Source of the DNA: Euphorbia lathyris
Taxonomy: Eukaryota > Streptophyta > Magnoliopsida > Malpighiales > Euphorbiaceae
Length of the DNA: 64,000 nucleotides
NCBI RefSeq assembly: GCF_963576675.1
Contig: NC_088916.1
Coordinates: 18,204,501-18,268,500, forward strand
Direction of reading: 5' to 3'
A model generated the notes under the pieces. The model saw only the letters and a program-made list of their open reading frames with translations. It was not told the DNA's origin and ran no database searches. The position numbers were made by a program, and so were the translations under genes. Shown piece after piece: positions 54,742-64,000 of this stretch; position 1 is the first letter of the stretch, and each line of letters opens with the position of its first letter.

Positions 54742-56731
54742 TCAAACACAACTTTAGTCAGTTTTCAATTATATTATAACATGTAATTGTAAATGAAGAG
54801 TAAAACTAATAATTTATAAAGATTTGAATTAAATTGAAATACTTGAGGAAATATGACTTAGGATGAAATAAAATACTATAAATATTTGAATTGAAATACT
54901 TAGCAATATATAATAGACTTAATACACAAATAACCTCCTGAACTTGTCCAAATGTTGCAACTGCCCCTCCAACTTTCAATTGTAATAACTTACCCCTTAA
55001 ACTTGTCCAATTGTAAAACACGACCCTAAATTTGGAATTTTTTTACCCGTACTTGAAGCAACCGTAAAAACGTTTTTCCGGATTCGTATCACGCCAAAGA
55101 TCTGATTATCATACTCCACGAGTGTTGCAGCTTTTGTATTTCACATGTTGCTTCAATTGCAGTCCATGTCAGCAATTTGGGGTTATGTTTTACAATTGGA
55201 CAAGTTTGAGGGGTTATGTTTTACAATTGGATAAGTTTGAAGGGTAAGTTATTACAATTGAAAGTTCGGGGAGGCAGTTACAATATTTGGACAAGTCCAA
55301 GGAGTTATTTATGTATTAGACCTATATAATATGAAAAACTTAATGAAATAAATTTTATTAATTACCCCAAATCAGTAATTGCTATGAACCTGTTAATATA
55401 AATTATGATTCCTATTAAAAAAACCTCAAATTAGTTATTGCTAAAAAAACCCTAAATTAGTAATTGCTATATTTAAAAGATTTCTCACCAAATAGCAATA
55501 AAAAAAACAAAATCACAGCAGCACAAGAACACAATAATTCTAATAGAGTAATTCCGTTATTTAACATTCAAAATAAATAAATGAGAAAATTACATGATAA
55601 TTCAAGTTTGAATATTATTTTACAGTTATGTAAAGTGTTTTTGGTTTTTTGTCAATAAACACAAGAAATTCATACTCTTATCAAATAATCAACTTTTTAT
55701 TTTGCTTTTGTTAAAAAAAAACAGTTGAGATTAAAATACAGGAAATGTATACTTTTGAGAGATCTGACAAACTAAAAATTAGTTTTACAAATTGTTGAAA
55801 CTTGTATTTATTTATTAAAAAGTGATTATTGTGTAACTATCCATAAATAAATAGGTTAAGAGATTTCTTACCAAATCGAAGAAAAACCCAAATCACACCA
55901 GCAGGACAAAAGAACACAAACAAGCAGAGAAGGAGGAAGAAAAACGGAGAGAAAAGCTAGAGAAAACAACTCGGAGTCGGAGAAGGAGGAATAAAATAGA
56001 GAGAGTGAGAAAATTGCACAGCCCGTAAAAGTAAAAGAAGCCTAAAAGAATGGTAAATTTGTAAGAGCATCTTTAGTGGTAGATTATAAAGTTTGTAACA
56101 AATTATGTGTCATGTAGGATTAGTAAGAAACTAATATGACATACCATTAGGATGAGTTGTTACTTTAAAATTTAGTGGGGTTAAAGAAATAATATTAATA
56201 AAACCTGCTGCTGTGATTTTATTTGGTATTTCTTAAATTCTTGGACACTGGGGAGACACCCCACAAAACAGTGTCCAGGGCAAGCCCTGCCACAGACTAT
56301 CTTAATACGATGACGAACAACTATTAATTTTTTTTGGACAAAATTATGATTAGCTGTTTTGTTAATATGTAAAATTATTAACATAACATACTTTAAATTA
56401 ATTAAAAAATAAATATGTAAGTATAATTTCAAAATTAATAAAGAAATCTAATAATTGTTAAAACAAGAAGCCTATAATTTGCACAATAGCACAAAAATTA
56501 TTGAAATTGATTGTTTCTTGATAAAATAATCACTTGAATCTTTCATAAAAATTTGAACATTGAGTCAATATAGTCGAACTCGAAAATTGACTAAAGAATC
56601 AGTCGAAACTTGTTTGCTAAAACTTAGCTGATTGTTAATAGCTGTTTAGGTAAATGACAAATAAGGATATAATAAATCATTTATTTGGGGTTAAAGAGTA
56701 ATAATTAAGGGTAAAAATGTCCTTAAAAAAG
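54742..56731. repeat. Dispersed repeat, copy 2 (paralogue of 29352-30850)
   Basis: Collinear with copy 1 from CAACTTTAGTCAGTTTTCAA to the GGGTAAAAATGTCCTTAAAAAAG before the MULE end at 56732. It is interrupted by a MITE (54915-55322) absent from copy 1. It has an uninterrupted GATTTCTTACCAAATCG where copy 1 carries its SINE. A 55920-56000 stretch rich in GGAGAGAAAAGC-type purines resembles a 5' UTR, but no gene follows. Confidence 0.8.
54915..55322. mobile_element. MITE with ~115-bp terminal inverted repeats
   Basis: Left arm AATACACAAATAACCTCCTGA... pairs with right arm ...GGAGTTATTTATGTATT, with shared inner blocks AACTTGTCCAATTGTAAAAC and AACTTTCAATTGTAATAACTT. A TATAAT-type duplication flanks it, and the paralogous copy near 29565 has a single TATAAT and no element. 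Its long inverted repeats and size fit a MULE-derived MITE. Confidence 0.85.
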
Positions 56732-56876
56732 TGGGCGACTATATACCGCCCTTAAATTCTGGTTCACCGCCCTGTATTGACCCTTTTGCCCTTCTCATTA
56801 TTTCAAACATAAGTTTTGAAAATTCCAAATCCTCTCAACTTATTTTCCATTCTCAAAAAAACCGACCTAAAACGAG

Positions 56877-59510
56877 ATGGCACGAAGAGGAGGCATCGGC
56901 AAAGGATACATGGGTATTACGGTAAGTATTTCCATAAAAAAATGTAACGAATTCGTGAGAAATCGGGCTGAAAATCGGGATTAAAATCCCAGAATTTCAG
57001 CTAGGCGGGCGACCCGCACCATCTCCACCTACGGTGGAACGCATGAACTATGCGTTCCACCGTAGGTGGAGATGGTGCGGGACGAGCGATCCACCATATG
57101 GTGGATCGCACGGCGCACGCGCTCCACCGTAAGGTGGAACGCGCGGCGCATGCGCTCCACCATGCGGTGGATCGCTCGTCGTACGCGTTCCACCTAAGGT
57201 GGAACGCGTACAAGACGTGCGCTCCACCTTATGGTGGAGCGCATGCGCCACCCGTTTGGCCTAAGGGCCAAACGTTTGCGGCGCACTGGTCGGCCCTAAG
57301 GCCGACTGGTGCGCCGCACCCGTTTGGACCATAGGGCAAGTGGTGTAAGCCACCCGCCCAGGCCAAAAAGGGGCAAATTTTGATTTTTTTTTTTAAAAAT
57401 TGTACGGACCGGGCGTAGGTAGACCCGAACATATATAAAAAAAATTATGTTAAATTGAATATACTAAATAAATAATATTACAGGATCAGGAGGGATCTGA
57501 CCCTAGACGCACGTCTTCACGTCCTGTTACTGCATCTGCTCGGCGGGACCGGGCGGAGCAGCAGCGGTTCATGGCGGACGTCCGGAGGGCACATGCTGCA
57601 CAGGCGGAGCGTGCTGAGGGACAGGATGAGGCGGCTGATATAGACATGGACGGGGATGCTTCTATGCATCGTCCTAGTGCTAATACTATCCCCATAGATC
57701 GTGACGAGGGGTCGAGACGGACGATTTTCTTCTACCGCAACATCTTCTTCTGGTAAGAGAAATTTAAAAATGTGTTTATTTGTATTTGTGTTAATCGTGA
57801 TTATTGAAAAATATACCAAAAATATAATGTGAACCGTTTGCTGTAATTTCAGGTAGCAGCAAGCGATCGAGGGGTGTAGAGGATGACTGGGTTGTGAAGG
57901 ACCCCGTCCCCGGGGGTCCATTTGATGGTGCTGTGATCCCGAGCTTTTTGGGACATATTGCATGTGCTATCTGGGCCGGTCAGGATAGGGGCGTCCTTAG
58001 GTGTCATACCAGATCAGTGTATTGCTCGAAGCTGAGATTGTGGTACAGTGGTTCTTCAAGGACGATTCAGTCGCGTATCGAGTCATCTGGCATGTTCCAT
58101 TTACCTGGTATTATGCACAGTCACATAGATGCTGCTCTGATCACGGCATTTGTAGAGCGGTGGCAGCCAGACACGTCATCATTTCACATGCCATTTGGCG
58201 AGATGACCATTTTGATGCATGATGTGTGGGAGATATTGCGCATCCCCGTAGATGGTGCCATGGTGACTGCTGATGCGACTGTTGATGAGCTTAAGGAGTG
58301 CGTGATGGATTTGTTTGGGATGACTCGGGTTCAGTTAGATGCTCGTCATTATGCTTCTGGTGGTATACGAGCCGCTTCCGTCATGGAGCACTATGGAGGT
58401 GATCGGATTCCTGAGACCCAGGCTATAGCTTGGACGTGGCTGATGCTCGGTTCCACCTTGTTCGTAGACAAGAGTGGTGACCGCATCCGACCTTCTTGTC
58501 TGTTAGAGGTGCAGGACTCGGCGGCTGGAGCCGTTGGACTTTCTTGGGGATCAGCTGCACTAGCATATCTATACCGTCATCTTGGTATTGCTACCAGAGG
58601 AGATTGCGGGCAGATGATGGGTTGTATGAAATTGCTCCAGTCTTGGATTTACGAGTATTTTCCTTGCTTCAGGCCACATCGAGAGGCAGTTACAGTTGAC
58701 CCGGATCTTCCTAGGGCTTCATTGTGGCCATCTATATCGATGGAGAAGAGCGATGAGCGGCTGAGAGCATTTCGTGCCCGGCTTGATGTGTTGACAGCAG
58801 ATGAGGTATACTTGCTATATAATTATAAATACTTGTATGTGTTAATGTAATTTTATACATCTGTAGGTCATGTGGATGCCGTATGGCCCTGATGCCATTA
58901 CTGAGACCCCGAGGACTCTATATTCTGGATGGATACGTTATCGGGATATGATCGAGCCGTACATGCCGGGGTGATGCCTTCGAGAGCTTGGACATGTGCA
59001 GACCATTCCTAGACCGATATTGCAGCCTTCTAAGGTTGTTCGCCCGTGGACCAGTTTGAAGTATCGTGTAGAGGTGCCAGCTGTGATGGTGCAGGGTATT
59101 TGGGACTCTTTTCCCCAGTCGTCCGTCCTTATACTGTCTGTATTCACTCCAACACATACTCCATCAGATTGTGAGGATCAGTACATGCATTGGTACACCC
59201 GTCACTCACACCCTCGTCTACTTCCGGAGATTGTTGCACCCGGACCGACTGTTTATACTCGCTCGAACAGTGAGATTGTAAGTTATTTTTTGTTTTTCTT
59301 TACTGGTCTAGTAATGTGAAATGATATTTACTGAAATGTGAAGTGATATTAACCTTGTTTTTTGTTCCTTACTTTTTACAGTGGGTTAGTCGATTATCTG
59401 GCTGGGGTGAAACTGTGTTGGATCACATGAGTCAGCTGGACGAGGATGCTGCGATTGTATATAGGCAGTCGTTAGAGCAGATTATGGGTGCTTGGCATTT
59501 GGCCAAGTGA
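56877..59510 (+). pseudogene. Plant mobile domain (PMD/MAIN-like) gene, one premature stop
   Basis: Five exons with consistent phase: 56877-56921, 57484-57752, 57857-58805, 58867-59277, 59382-59510. Exon 1 encodes MARRGGIGKGYMGIT and exon 2 a charged Ala/Arg-rich linker. Exons 3-4 encode the PMD fold, with FHLPGIMHSHIDAALITAFVE, RWQPDTSSFHMPFGEMTIL and WTWLMLGSTLFVDKSGDRI. Exon 5 ends HLAK then TGA. PMD proteins include host MAIN/MAIL factors in silencing and meristem maintenance, and many transposon-borne copies. One lesion: TGA at 58972-58974, where CGA (Arg) is expected after YMPG. The exon 3 acceptor was chosen at 57856 to keep the frame. Intron 1 holds the palindrome array. Confidence 0.88.
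57001..57362 (+). repeat. Palindrome array A in PMD intron 1
   Basis: Consecutive inverted repeats. 57013-57044/57050-57081: 32-bp perfect stem, 5-base loop. 57086-57109: 24-base perfect palindrome. 57118-57142 and 57153-57176: stems of 10-11 bp, each with one mismatch. 57181-57211: 14-bp perfect stem. 57218-57243: 11-bp perfect stem. 57253-57274: 9-bp perfect stem. 57278-57117-type outer arms at 57278-57295/57300-57317: 18-bp stem with two mismatches. Most share the core TCCACC...GGTGGA. The GC content is far above the surroundings. Hypothetical ORFs across it are by-products of the repeats. Confidence 0.92.
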
Positions 59511-59737
59511 GTTATGACTGTATTTTGAAGTATTTTAGTACTGTTTTGACTGAATTTGGTGGATTGATATTTTAGTACTATTATGACAGAATTTGGTTTT
59601 TTTTGTGGTACGTTTTGTTATTATTGCAAATTTAAGAATACATTAGAACGACATAAACGGCATAAACTGAAAAAATACATTACAACGACATAAACTGAAA
59701 AAATACATTACAACGACATAAACAGAAAAAAAAGACA
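59511..59737. other. Convergent 3' spacer
   Basis: Short spacer between the PMD stop and the end of the unknown ORF on the other strand. It contains a direct repeat of AAAAATACATTACAACGACATAAAC (near 59672 and 59698). Confidence 0.7.
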
Positions 59738-60487
59738 TTAGTCACTATCTTCTTCGTACTCGTCAATGTTTGGTGAAGATGTCGCTGGTACACCTGACTG
59801 TATTGCAAGGTATATCTCTTTCTCCTCTGCAATATTCGTCTCATATTCCACAGGAAAAATGTTCCATGGAGCATTTCCTCTATTTCTTGGCCAAGCTCGT
59901 CCTGGCAGGTAATCGTTCTTTGAAGCGCTGATACTCTGTAGTACTCGAACCTCTAATTTATAGCGATCCCAATTTTTCACGATCGAGTAAGGATAAGTTC
60001 GATGAAGCTCATGAGAAATTTCAGACTCTGTCCATCTTAAAAAGATGATGGAGTTGAATTTTTTTTTAGGGATAATTCCCCTCTGATTATCACGCAGTAG
60101 TCTGGCGAACATAGCTTTCCAGTCATCAATAGGCATAAACCACTTCAGAAATGTTTGAATATGACTAGGAATATTTCCTTCATTCAAAGTGTTCAACCAT
60201 TCCTCTAGAGCAAATTCAAAAGGCATGTAATACATATAACATAAGAACCATAGCATGTGTAGTGAGTATATTGGAAACTCACCAGCAGACGGAAGCTTGA
60301 AGCAAAACATAAATGGAGTTTCAGGATGGAACATTGTTGGACTCACAAATGTCTCTCCATATACACGGATTGCGTAGTATTGGTAATCAAGCATCTTCGT
60401 CGTGCAATCAGACTTATTCAAAGTTGATACTATGCTTTTCTCGGGAGGAAAATTAGGGAACTCATTGGTAAAATCAGATGAAGCCAT
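59738..60487 (-). CDS. Unrecognised 249-residue protein encoded by the MULE
   Basis: Uninterrupted ORF from ATG at 60487, no introns evident. It is rich in aromatic residues and Pro (for example FPIYSLHMLWFLCYMYYMPF), has a WDRYKLEVRVLQS segment, a basic patch (LPGRAWPRNRG) and an acidic tail ending DEYEEDSD. I see no catalytic triad, zinc finger or signal peptide. The hydrophobic stretch could be buried rather than membrane-spanning. It is the only gene in this element without a lesion. Its place between the PMD and transposase genes suggests a transposon accessory protein, which is inference only. Confidence 0.6.
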   Translation of the reverse strand: MASSDFTNEFPNFPPEKSIVSTLNKSDCTTKMLDYQYYAIRVYGETFVSPTMFHPETPFMFCFKLPSAGEFPIYSLHMLWFLCYMYYMPFEFALEEWLNTLNEGNIPSHIQTFLKWFMPIDDWKAMFARLLRDNQRGIIPKKKFNSIIFLRWTESEISHELHRTYPYSIVKNWDRYKLEVRVLQSISASKNDYLPGRAWPRNRGNAPWNIFPVEYETNIAEEKEIYLAIQSGVPATSSPNIDEYEEDSD

Positions 60488-60644
60488 TTATGTTTGAGAG
60501 TTTTCGTTGAAATGAATTTAAAGAGTAAATGTGGATAACTGAAGTAGAAAGATTGTTTAATTTTATAGATGGAGAATATAGCCGTTGGAATATAGCTGTT
60601 GGAATACCACATGTTCGAATATATTAATCAAAATTGATCAGAAT

Positions 60645-60960
60645 TGATCAGAATTCACCTGTAACATTACAGAACCATACAGAATTCACCTGTAACATTA
60701 TAGAACCATACAGAATTCATCAGAATTCACCTGTAACATTACAGAACCATACAGAATTCACCTGTAACATTACAGAACCATACAGAATTCATCAGAATTC
60801 ACCTGTAACATTACAGAACCATACAGAATTCACCTGTAACATTATAGAACCATACAGAATTCATCAGAATTCACCTGTAACATTACAGAACCATACATAA
60901 TTCATCAGAATTCACCTGTAACATTACAGAACCACACATAATTAATCAGAATTCAACCTA
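60645..60960. repeat. Minisatellite with 72-bp higher-order unit
   Basis: CAGAATTCACCTGTAACATT is repeated about nine times, in alternating 31-bp and 41-bp spacings that make a 72-bp unit. Because 72 is a multiple of three, a spurious 88-codon ORF runs through it on the plus strand. It lies 5' of the unknown ORF and 3' of the OTU domain. Confidence 0.9.
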
Positions 60961-60992
60961 TAACATTACAGAACCACACACAATATCAAATA

Positions 60993-63773
60993 CTAATATC
61001 CCCTAAGTTGGGCCAATCTGGTCCACTGTGTCACCCTATCCTGATAGAAGCGCTCCCATCCTACAACGCTTTGGCCTCGGTGCACAAACCACCAGTGTAC
61101 TATAGGGGGCACCGGAAAGTTAGGCGATAAATTTAAACGTATGTAGTGCTGGCAGTGATTCCCTAAATGAGCTATACAAATCTCACGTGATGGTCTTGTA
61201 GAAGTGGATGCGGCATACAATGGTAAGATAGTACCACACAATGCTAATGTGTCCCCACCTGAGAAGCCAAATAACATGATAGCAGAATTGTACATTGTAG
61301 CAACCGGCCACAAGTCATCCCAAACGATCATCCAATAATCTGGCGTACAACCTGCACCGTCCCAACTTACTCTACGAAGAGCTGCATCAACAGTATCAAC
61401 AAACACTCTTTGATACAGACAACGGTTAGCAATTACTTCATTTCGAATGTGATGCCTAACTGTCTGCCATGCTTCTTCGTCACCAAAAATGTAAGTTGCT
61501 ACCGTACGAAAACCACAATTTCCATCACCTACAACGTCGTAGTATGATTCGACGTATGGTTTAATTATGGCAACTATTTTATCGGAATGTACGAATTCAG
61601 AACCATAATACGTTTTTCCATCTGCATTCATGTATATTGGTGTAAAACAACTCTATATTGCAAAACAGTTATAAAAAAAAGTTAGGTTTATCAGATAAAC
61701 ATTACCTGATGAGGCAGCATTATGTACCGAGGATGACGAGCTAATTCTGCCACTTCTACCACGACTCCTAGATGAACTAGTAGAACGAGCCCATCCACGA
61801 CGAGTTTCATTGTATTCCCAAGAACTCGGCATACGTTTTGTGGATTTGCTCACCTTAGGTCATCCCCGCACGTTAATTTTGACATCGGGTTCGGTGTACT
61901 GAGCTTGATCAGGGTGTAGTTGATCATGGATAAACATTGAAATATTACGCATTACGGATGGGTTGGCTTTAGAGACTTGGTCCACTAAGGACTTAAAATA
62001 TCGCTGCTCCTCGTTCAAATCATTACGCCCGTCATTTTCATCAGTGTCACCATGATTGATTAAAAGTGTTCTCCAAAACACGTGAACACTCTCAGAACTG
62101 ATCATTTGTTCCAGATCACAAGCTCGTTTCAGCTCACATGCACATGGTATCTGATGCGATGTTCTCAATACACAACCGCAACGCACGTACACTTCATGGC
62201 TCAACCCTCTCATACGCTCTAACTCTTGATTCAACAACTGCAGACAATAATGAGAGACTTTGAATACAAGTTGGCTTAATGGGCGTCCGGCGAAAGTGAC
62301 TGCTTGACGAAGCCGGGACTGTTCAAGCATGTACCTGATACGAAGACAAAATTATTATTACTTAGTGAAATGATACAACCATAAATGCAAATTCCAAAAT
62401 CGCAGTAGAAGAAATTGGAAATACCTTATATTGGTTGCTTGTGATTCAATCTGCTTGTGAACCTTCTGCCATACCGTGTCAAGGGACCCAGTTGCCGTAT
62501 TGAGCCATTGCTTTAGACTAGCATGTTCGCTCTCCACTCGACAAGTAGTTGTGTTGCCAAAATGTAGGAACTCCTTTTTCCAAGCAACAACAAACTTCTC
62601 CTTATGCACCAACCACGTCTCCTCAACATATGAGATAACTCCTTTGAACCTGCTCATCTTTTCCTTCATCATCATAAGATTGGTCTCGTACTCCTCAATG
62701 GTTAATGATTCTAATATTGTTCTCCATTTGCCATTCTTGAATTTAGAGGCAAGGCCTTTATCTCCAATGATTCTATACACACGATCTTCCACATCCTTAT
62801 TTATATGCCAAGTGCATAGCAAGTGCGCTGCTTGTGGAAAAACTTCTTGTATCGGCTTAAATAACCCAAGCTCCCTGTCACTAACAACAACGGTCGGGTT
62901 CAGATCATCCCCAAGCAAAATCTTCAGCCTTTGCAAAATCCAACGGTAGCTCCCTTCAGTCTCGTCTTTAACAATAGCATACGCTATCTTGAAGTTATTA
63001 TTGCATGGTGTCATCCCAATAATCTCAACAAACGAAATTTTGTACTTGTTTGTTTTGTACGTTGAATCAATGCCGATGTACCAGTGGTAAGTCCTGAACA
63101 TATCAACTGACTCTGGATGTGCCATGAACACATGCGTTATCACACCTGAATCAGCCTGTGTGTAATTGACATATTTGTTCTCCACAGCAATATGGTAGAA
63201 TTGACTAGCCAGGTCTCTACCTTCAAACGCGTCCCTCCTCATTTTGTCCCTGTAATTATATATGTGTTTAATTACTGAGTTGTCCTCTGGGTGTTTTTCT
63301 TTAACTGATGCTAAAATAGCACAAGGCTTTGCTTGAGCTGAAGTCATATCACGCACAATTTGTTTAGATGCGATACTGAGTCCGCTCATTTGCCGACTTC
63401 CCTCTGGATACATACGCATTGTATGGTTATGCATTCCAGTTAACCCAGCCTTAGCCTTTATCCCCCATCCCGAAAGGTCTGCATGTTGATAGGCTTTAAT
63501 CTGAAATTTGCAGCGGCACGCTTTAGTTTTACTTTTCCTAATTGCAGGATCTTCATCATTTTTCACAACACCTCTATATCGTTCACCCCGTGAACAGCGC
63601 AACAACTTCTGTTTTTCCCCATTTTTATGCGAAGATATTACAATCTCAAACCCATTCTGAATAGCTATCTTTTTTGCCCAATCAATAGCATCCTGACCGG
63701 AGGGGAAAACGGTATCCGTTATGAAACGCGAACTATAATCAATGTTATCGGGGTTCCAATCTTCTATCGGTAC
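60993..63773 (-). pseudogene. MULE transposase fused to OTU cysteine protease
   Basis: Exons 63773-62425, 62334-61706 and 61621-60993 join in phase, and a further 5' exon is outside the window. Exon 1 here has a FAR1/MULE N-terminal DNA-binding region (FPSGQDAIDWAKKIAIQNGF and Cys/His ligands ending in HNH). The DDE core has GIDSTYKTNKYK, VVVSDRELGL and RVESEHASLK, with CTWHINKDVEDR between them. Exon 2 has a SWIM-like CGCVLRTSHQIPCACEL and a Ser/Arg-rich basic linker. Exon 3 is an OTU domain with Cys box VGDGNCGFRTVA and His region near CQHYIRLNL. OTU proteases cleave ubiquitin or related linkages. One lesion: TGA between NVRG and PKVSKSTKR (about 61857), where Arg is expected. Confidence 0.9.
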
Positions 63774-64000
63774 CTGAATATACGAAAAATTGACATTAAA
63801 ATTACAAAAAAATACTTCGGGGCTATTTCTCCCGTTCGAAATTAATTCGGGGCAATTTCTGCCCATTTTGGCCTGAACGGGCAGCGCGTACTGCCCGTTC
63901 CAATGGAACGGGTAGTTCATCCGTTCGGCCTAAGGAACGGGTGGTAATCGCAACCCGCCCAGGTCAAAACCAAAATAATAATAAAAAAAAAACCTAAATA
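63774..64000 (-). other. Transposase 5' intron (partial)
   Basis: Non-coding sequence upstream of the transposase exon, ending in a TTCAG acceptor at 63774-63778. It includes palindrome array B. The donor and preceding exon are beyond the window edge. Confidence 0.65.
63864..63970 (-). repeat. Palindrome array B in transposase intron
   Basis: GAACGGGCAG (63875-63884) pairs perfectly with CTGCCCGTTC (63891-63900). The same CCCGTTCC segment (63894-63901) also pairs perfectly with GGAACGGG (63905-63912), so the two hairpins are mutually exclusive. CCGTTC/GAACGG and GGGT/ACCC pairs follow to 63959. The whole is enclosed by TTTTGGCCTGAACGGGCAGC and its imperfect complement at 63946-63970. On the gene strand it aligns with array A. 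Confidence 0.88.

Larger units (their letters stand above)
56732..64000. mobile_element. Large multi-gene MULE (left end and body; right end outside window)
   Basis: Homology between the two dispersed-repeat copies stops exactly at 56731, and a terminal-repeat-like GGGCGACTATATACCGCCC begins. Inside are a plus-strand PMD gene, a minus-strand unknown ORF, a minisatellite and a minus-strand transposase-OTU gene. The right terminus must lie beyond 64000, because the transposase's first exon is not reached. Single stop codons in two of its genes suggest recent inactivation. Confidence 0.75.

Noticed and set aside
57001..57334. Overlapping ORFs on both strands through the palindrome array
   Set aside because: They are products of repeated palindromic words: the same residues recur (for example Arg-Ser-Thr-x-Trp-Trp), and the block lies inside an intron of the PMD gene.
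60634..60900. 88-codon repetitive ORF on the plus strand
   Set aside because: It arises because the minisatellite unit is 72 bp, a multiple of three. There is no start context or homology.
60645..60960. CRISPR-like array
   Set aside because: Repeats are directly abutting with no unique spacers, and the window is eukaryotic.

Overview
This window looks like nuclear DNA of a flowering plant, most likely a eudicot. It is AT-rich and has no bacterial-style gene packing. It holds introns with plant-type splice sites, exons of plant-specific families (COBRA, AINTEGUMENTA-like AP2, plant CFIm25, a chloroplast-lumen TPR family, plant SMP/synaptotagmin, 4CL-like ligase) and nearly every class of plant transposon. 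No host gene appears complete. Host-gene sequence survives as short exon fragments, and almost every coding stretch is broken by stops, frameshifts or insertions. It is best read as a pericentromere-like or transposon-graveyard segment. The species cannot be named from sequence alone.

Layout. 1-10.9 kb: a copia retrotransposon (minus strand, LTRs at 60-1922 and 7691-9551, target duplication CTATT) sits inside the gag gene of an older copia element whose own 5' LTR is at 10346-10857. 10.9-16.2 kb: a ~30-bp minisatellite is split by a CACTA element (11111-16113, duplication AAT) that carries a captured COBRA-like gene fragment and a copia RT/RNase H fragment. 16.2-26.3 kb: fragments of an AINTEGUMENTA-like gene (minus) and a CFIm25-like Nudix gene (plus); the latter is interrupted by a 6.0-kb MULE (19425-25433, 9-bp duplication) with a transposase gene and a GRF zinc-finger gene. 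26.5-28.5 kb: a truncated copia gag-protease. 28.7-33.5 kb: AT-rich sequence, an Au-like SINE, and neighbouring exons of a synaptotagmin/SMP protein and a 4CL-like ligase. 33.5-39.5 kb: a long inverted repeat built from a serpin exon, one arm split by a hAT element (33674-38506, 8-bp duplication) that itself contains a giant fold-back pair. 41.9-43.2 kb: a Ty3/gypsy integrase remnant. 43.9-50.0 kb: a TPR gene split by a 5.6-kb L1-type LINE. 50.6-54.2 kb: an internally deleted copia element (duplication ATTTT). 54.7-56.7 kb: a second copy of the 29.35-30.85 kb repeat, carrying a MITE. 56.7-64.0 kb: the left and middle part of a large multi-gene MULE.

The last element is the most complete and unusual system here. 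On the plus strand it has a five-exon plant-mobile-domain (PMD) gene. On the minus strand it has a MULE transposase with SWIM-like finger joined by splicing to an OTU cysteine-protease domain, plus an unrecognised 249-residue ORF. The first intron of the PMD gene and the intron 5' of the transposase catalytic exon share a homologous module of serial perfect palindromes, in the same sense orientation relative to each gene. The module therefore lies in inverted orientation near the two ends of the element. In the PMD intron it has expanded to about eight consecutive hairpins, one with a 32-bp perfect stem.
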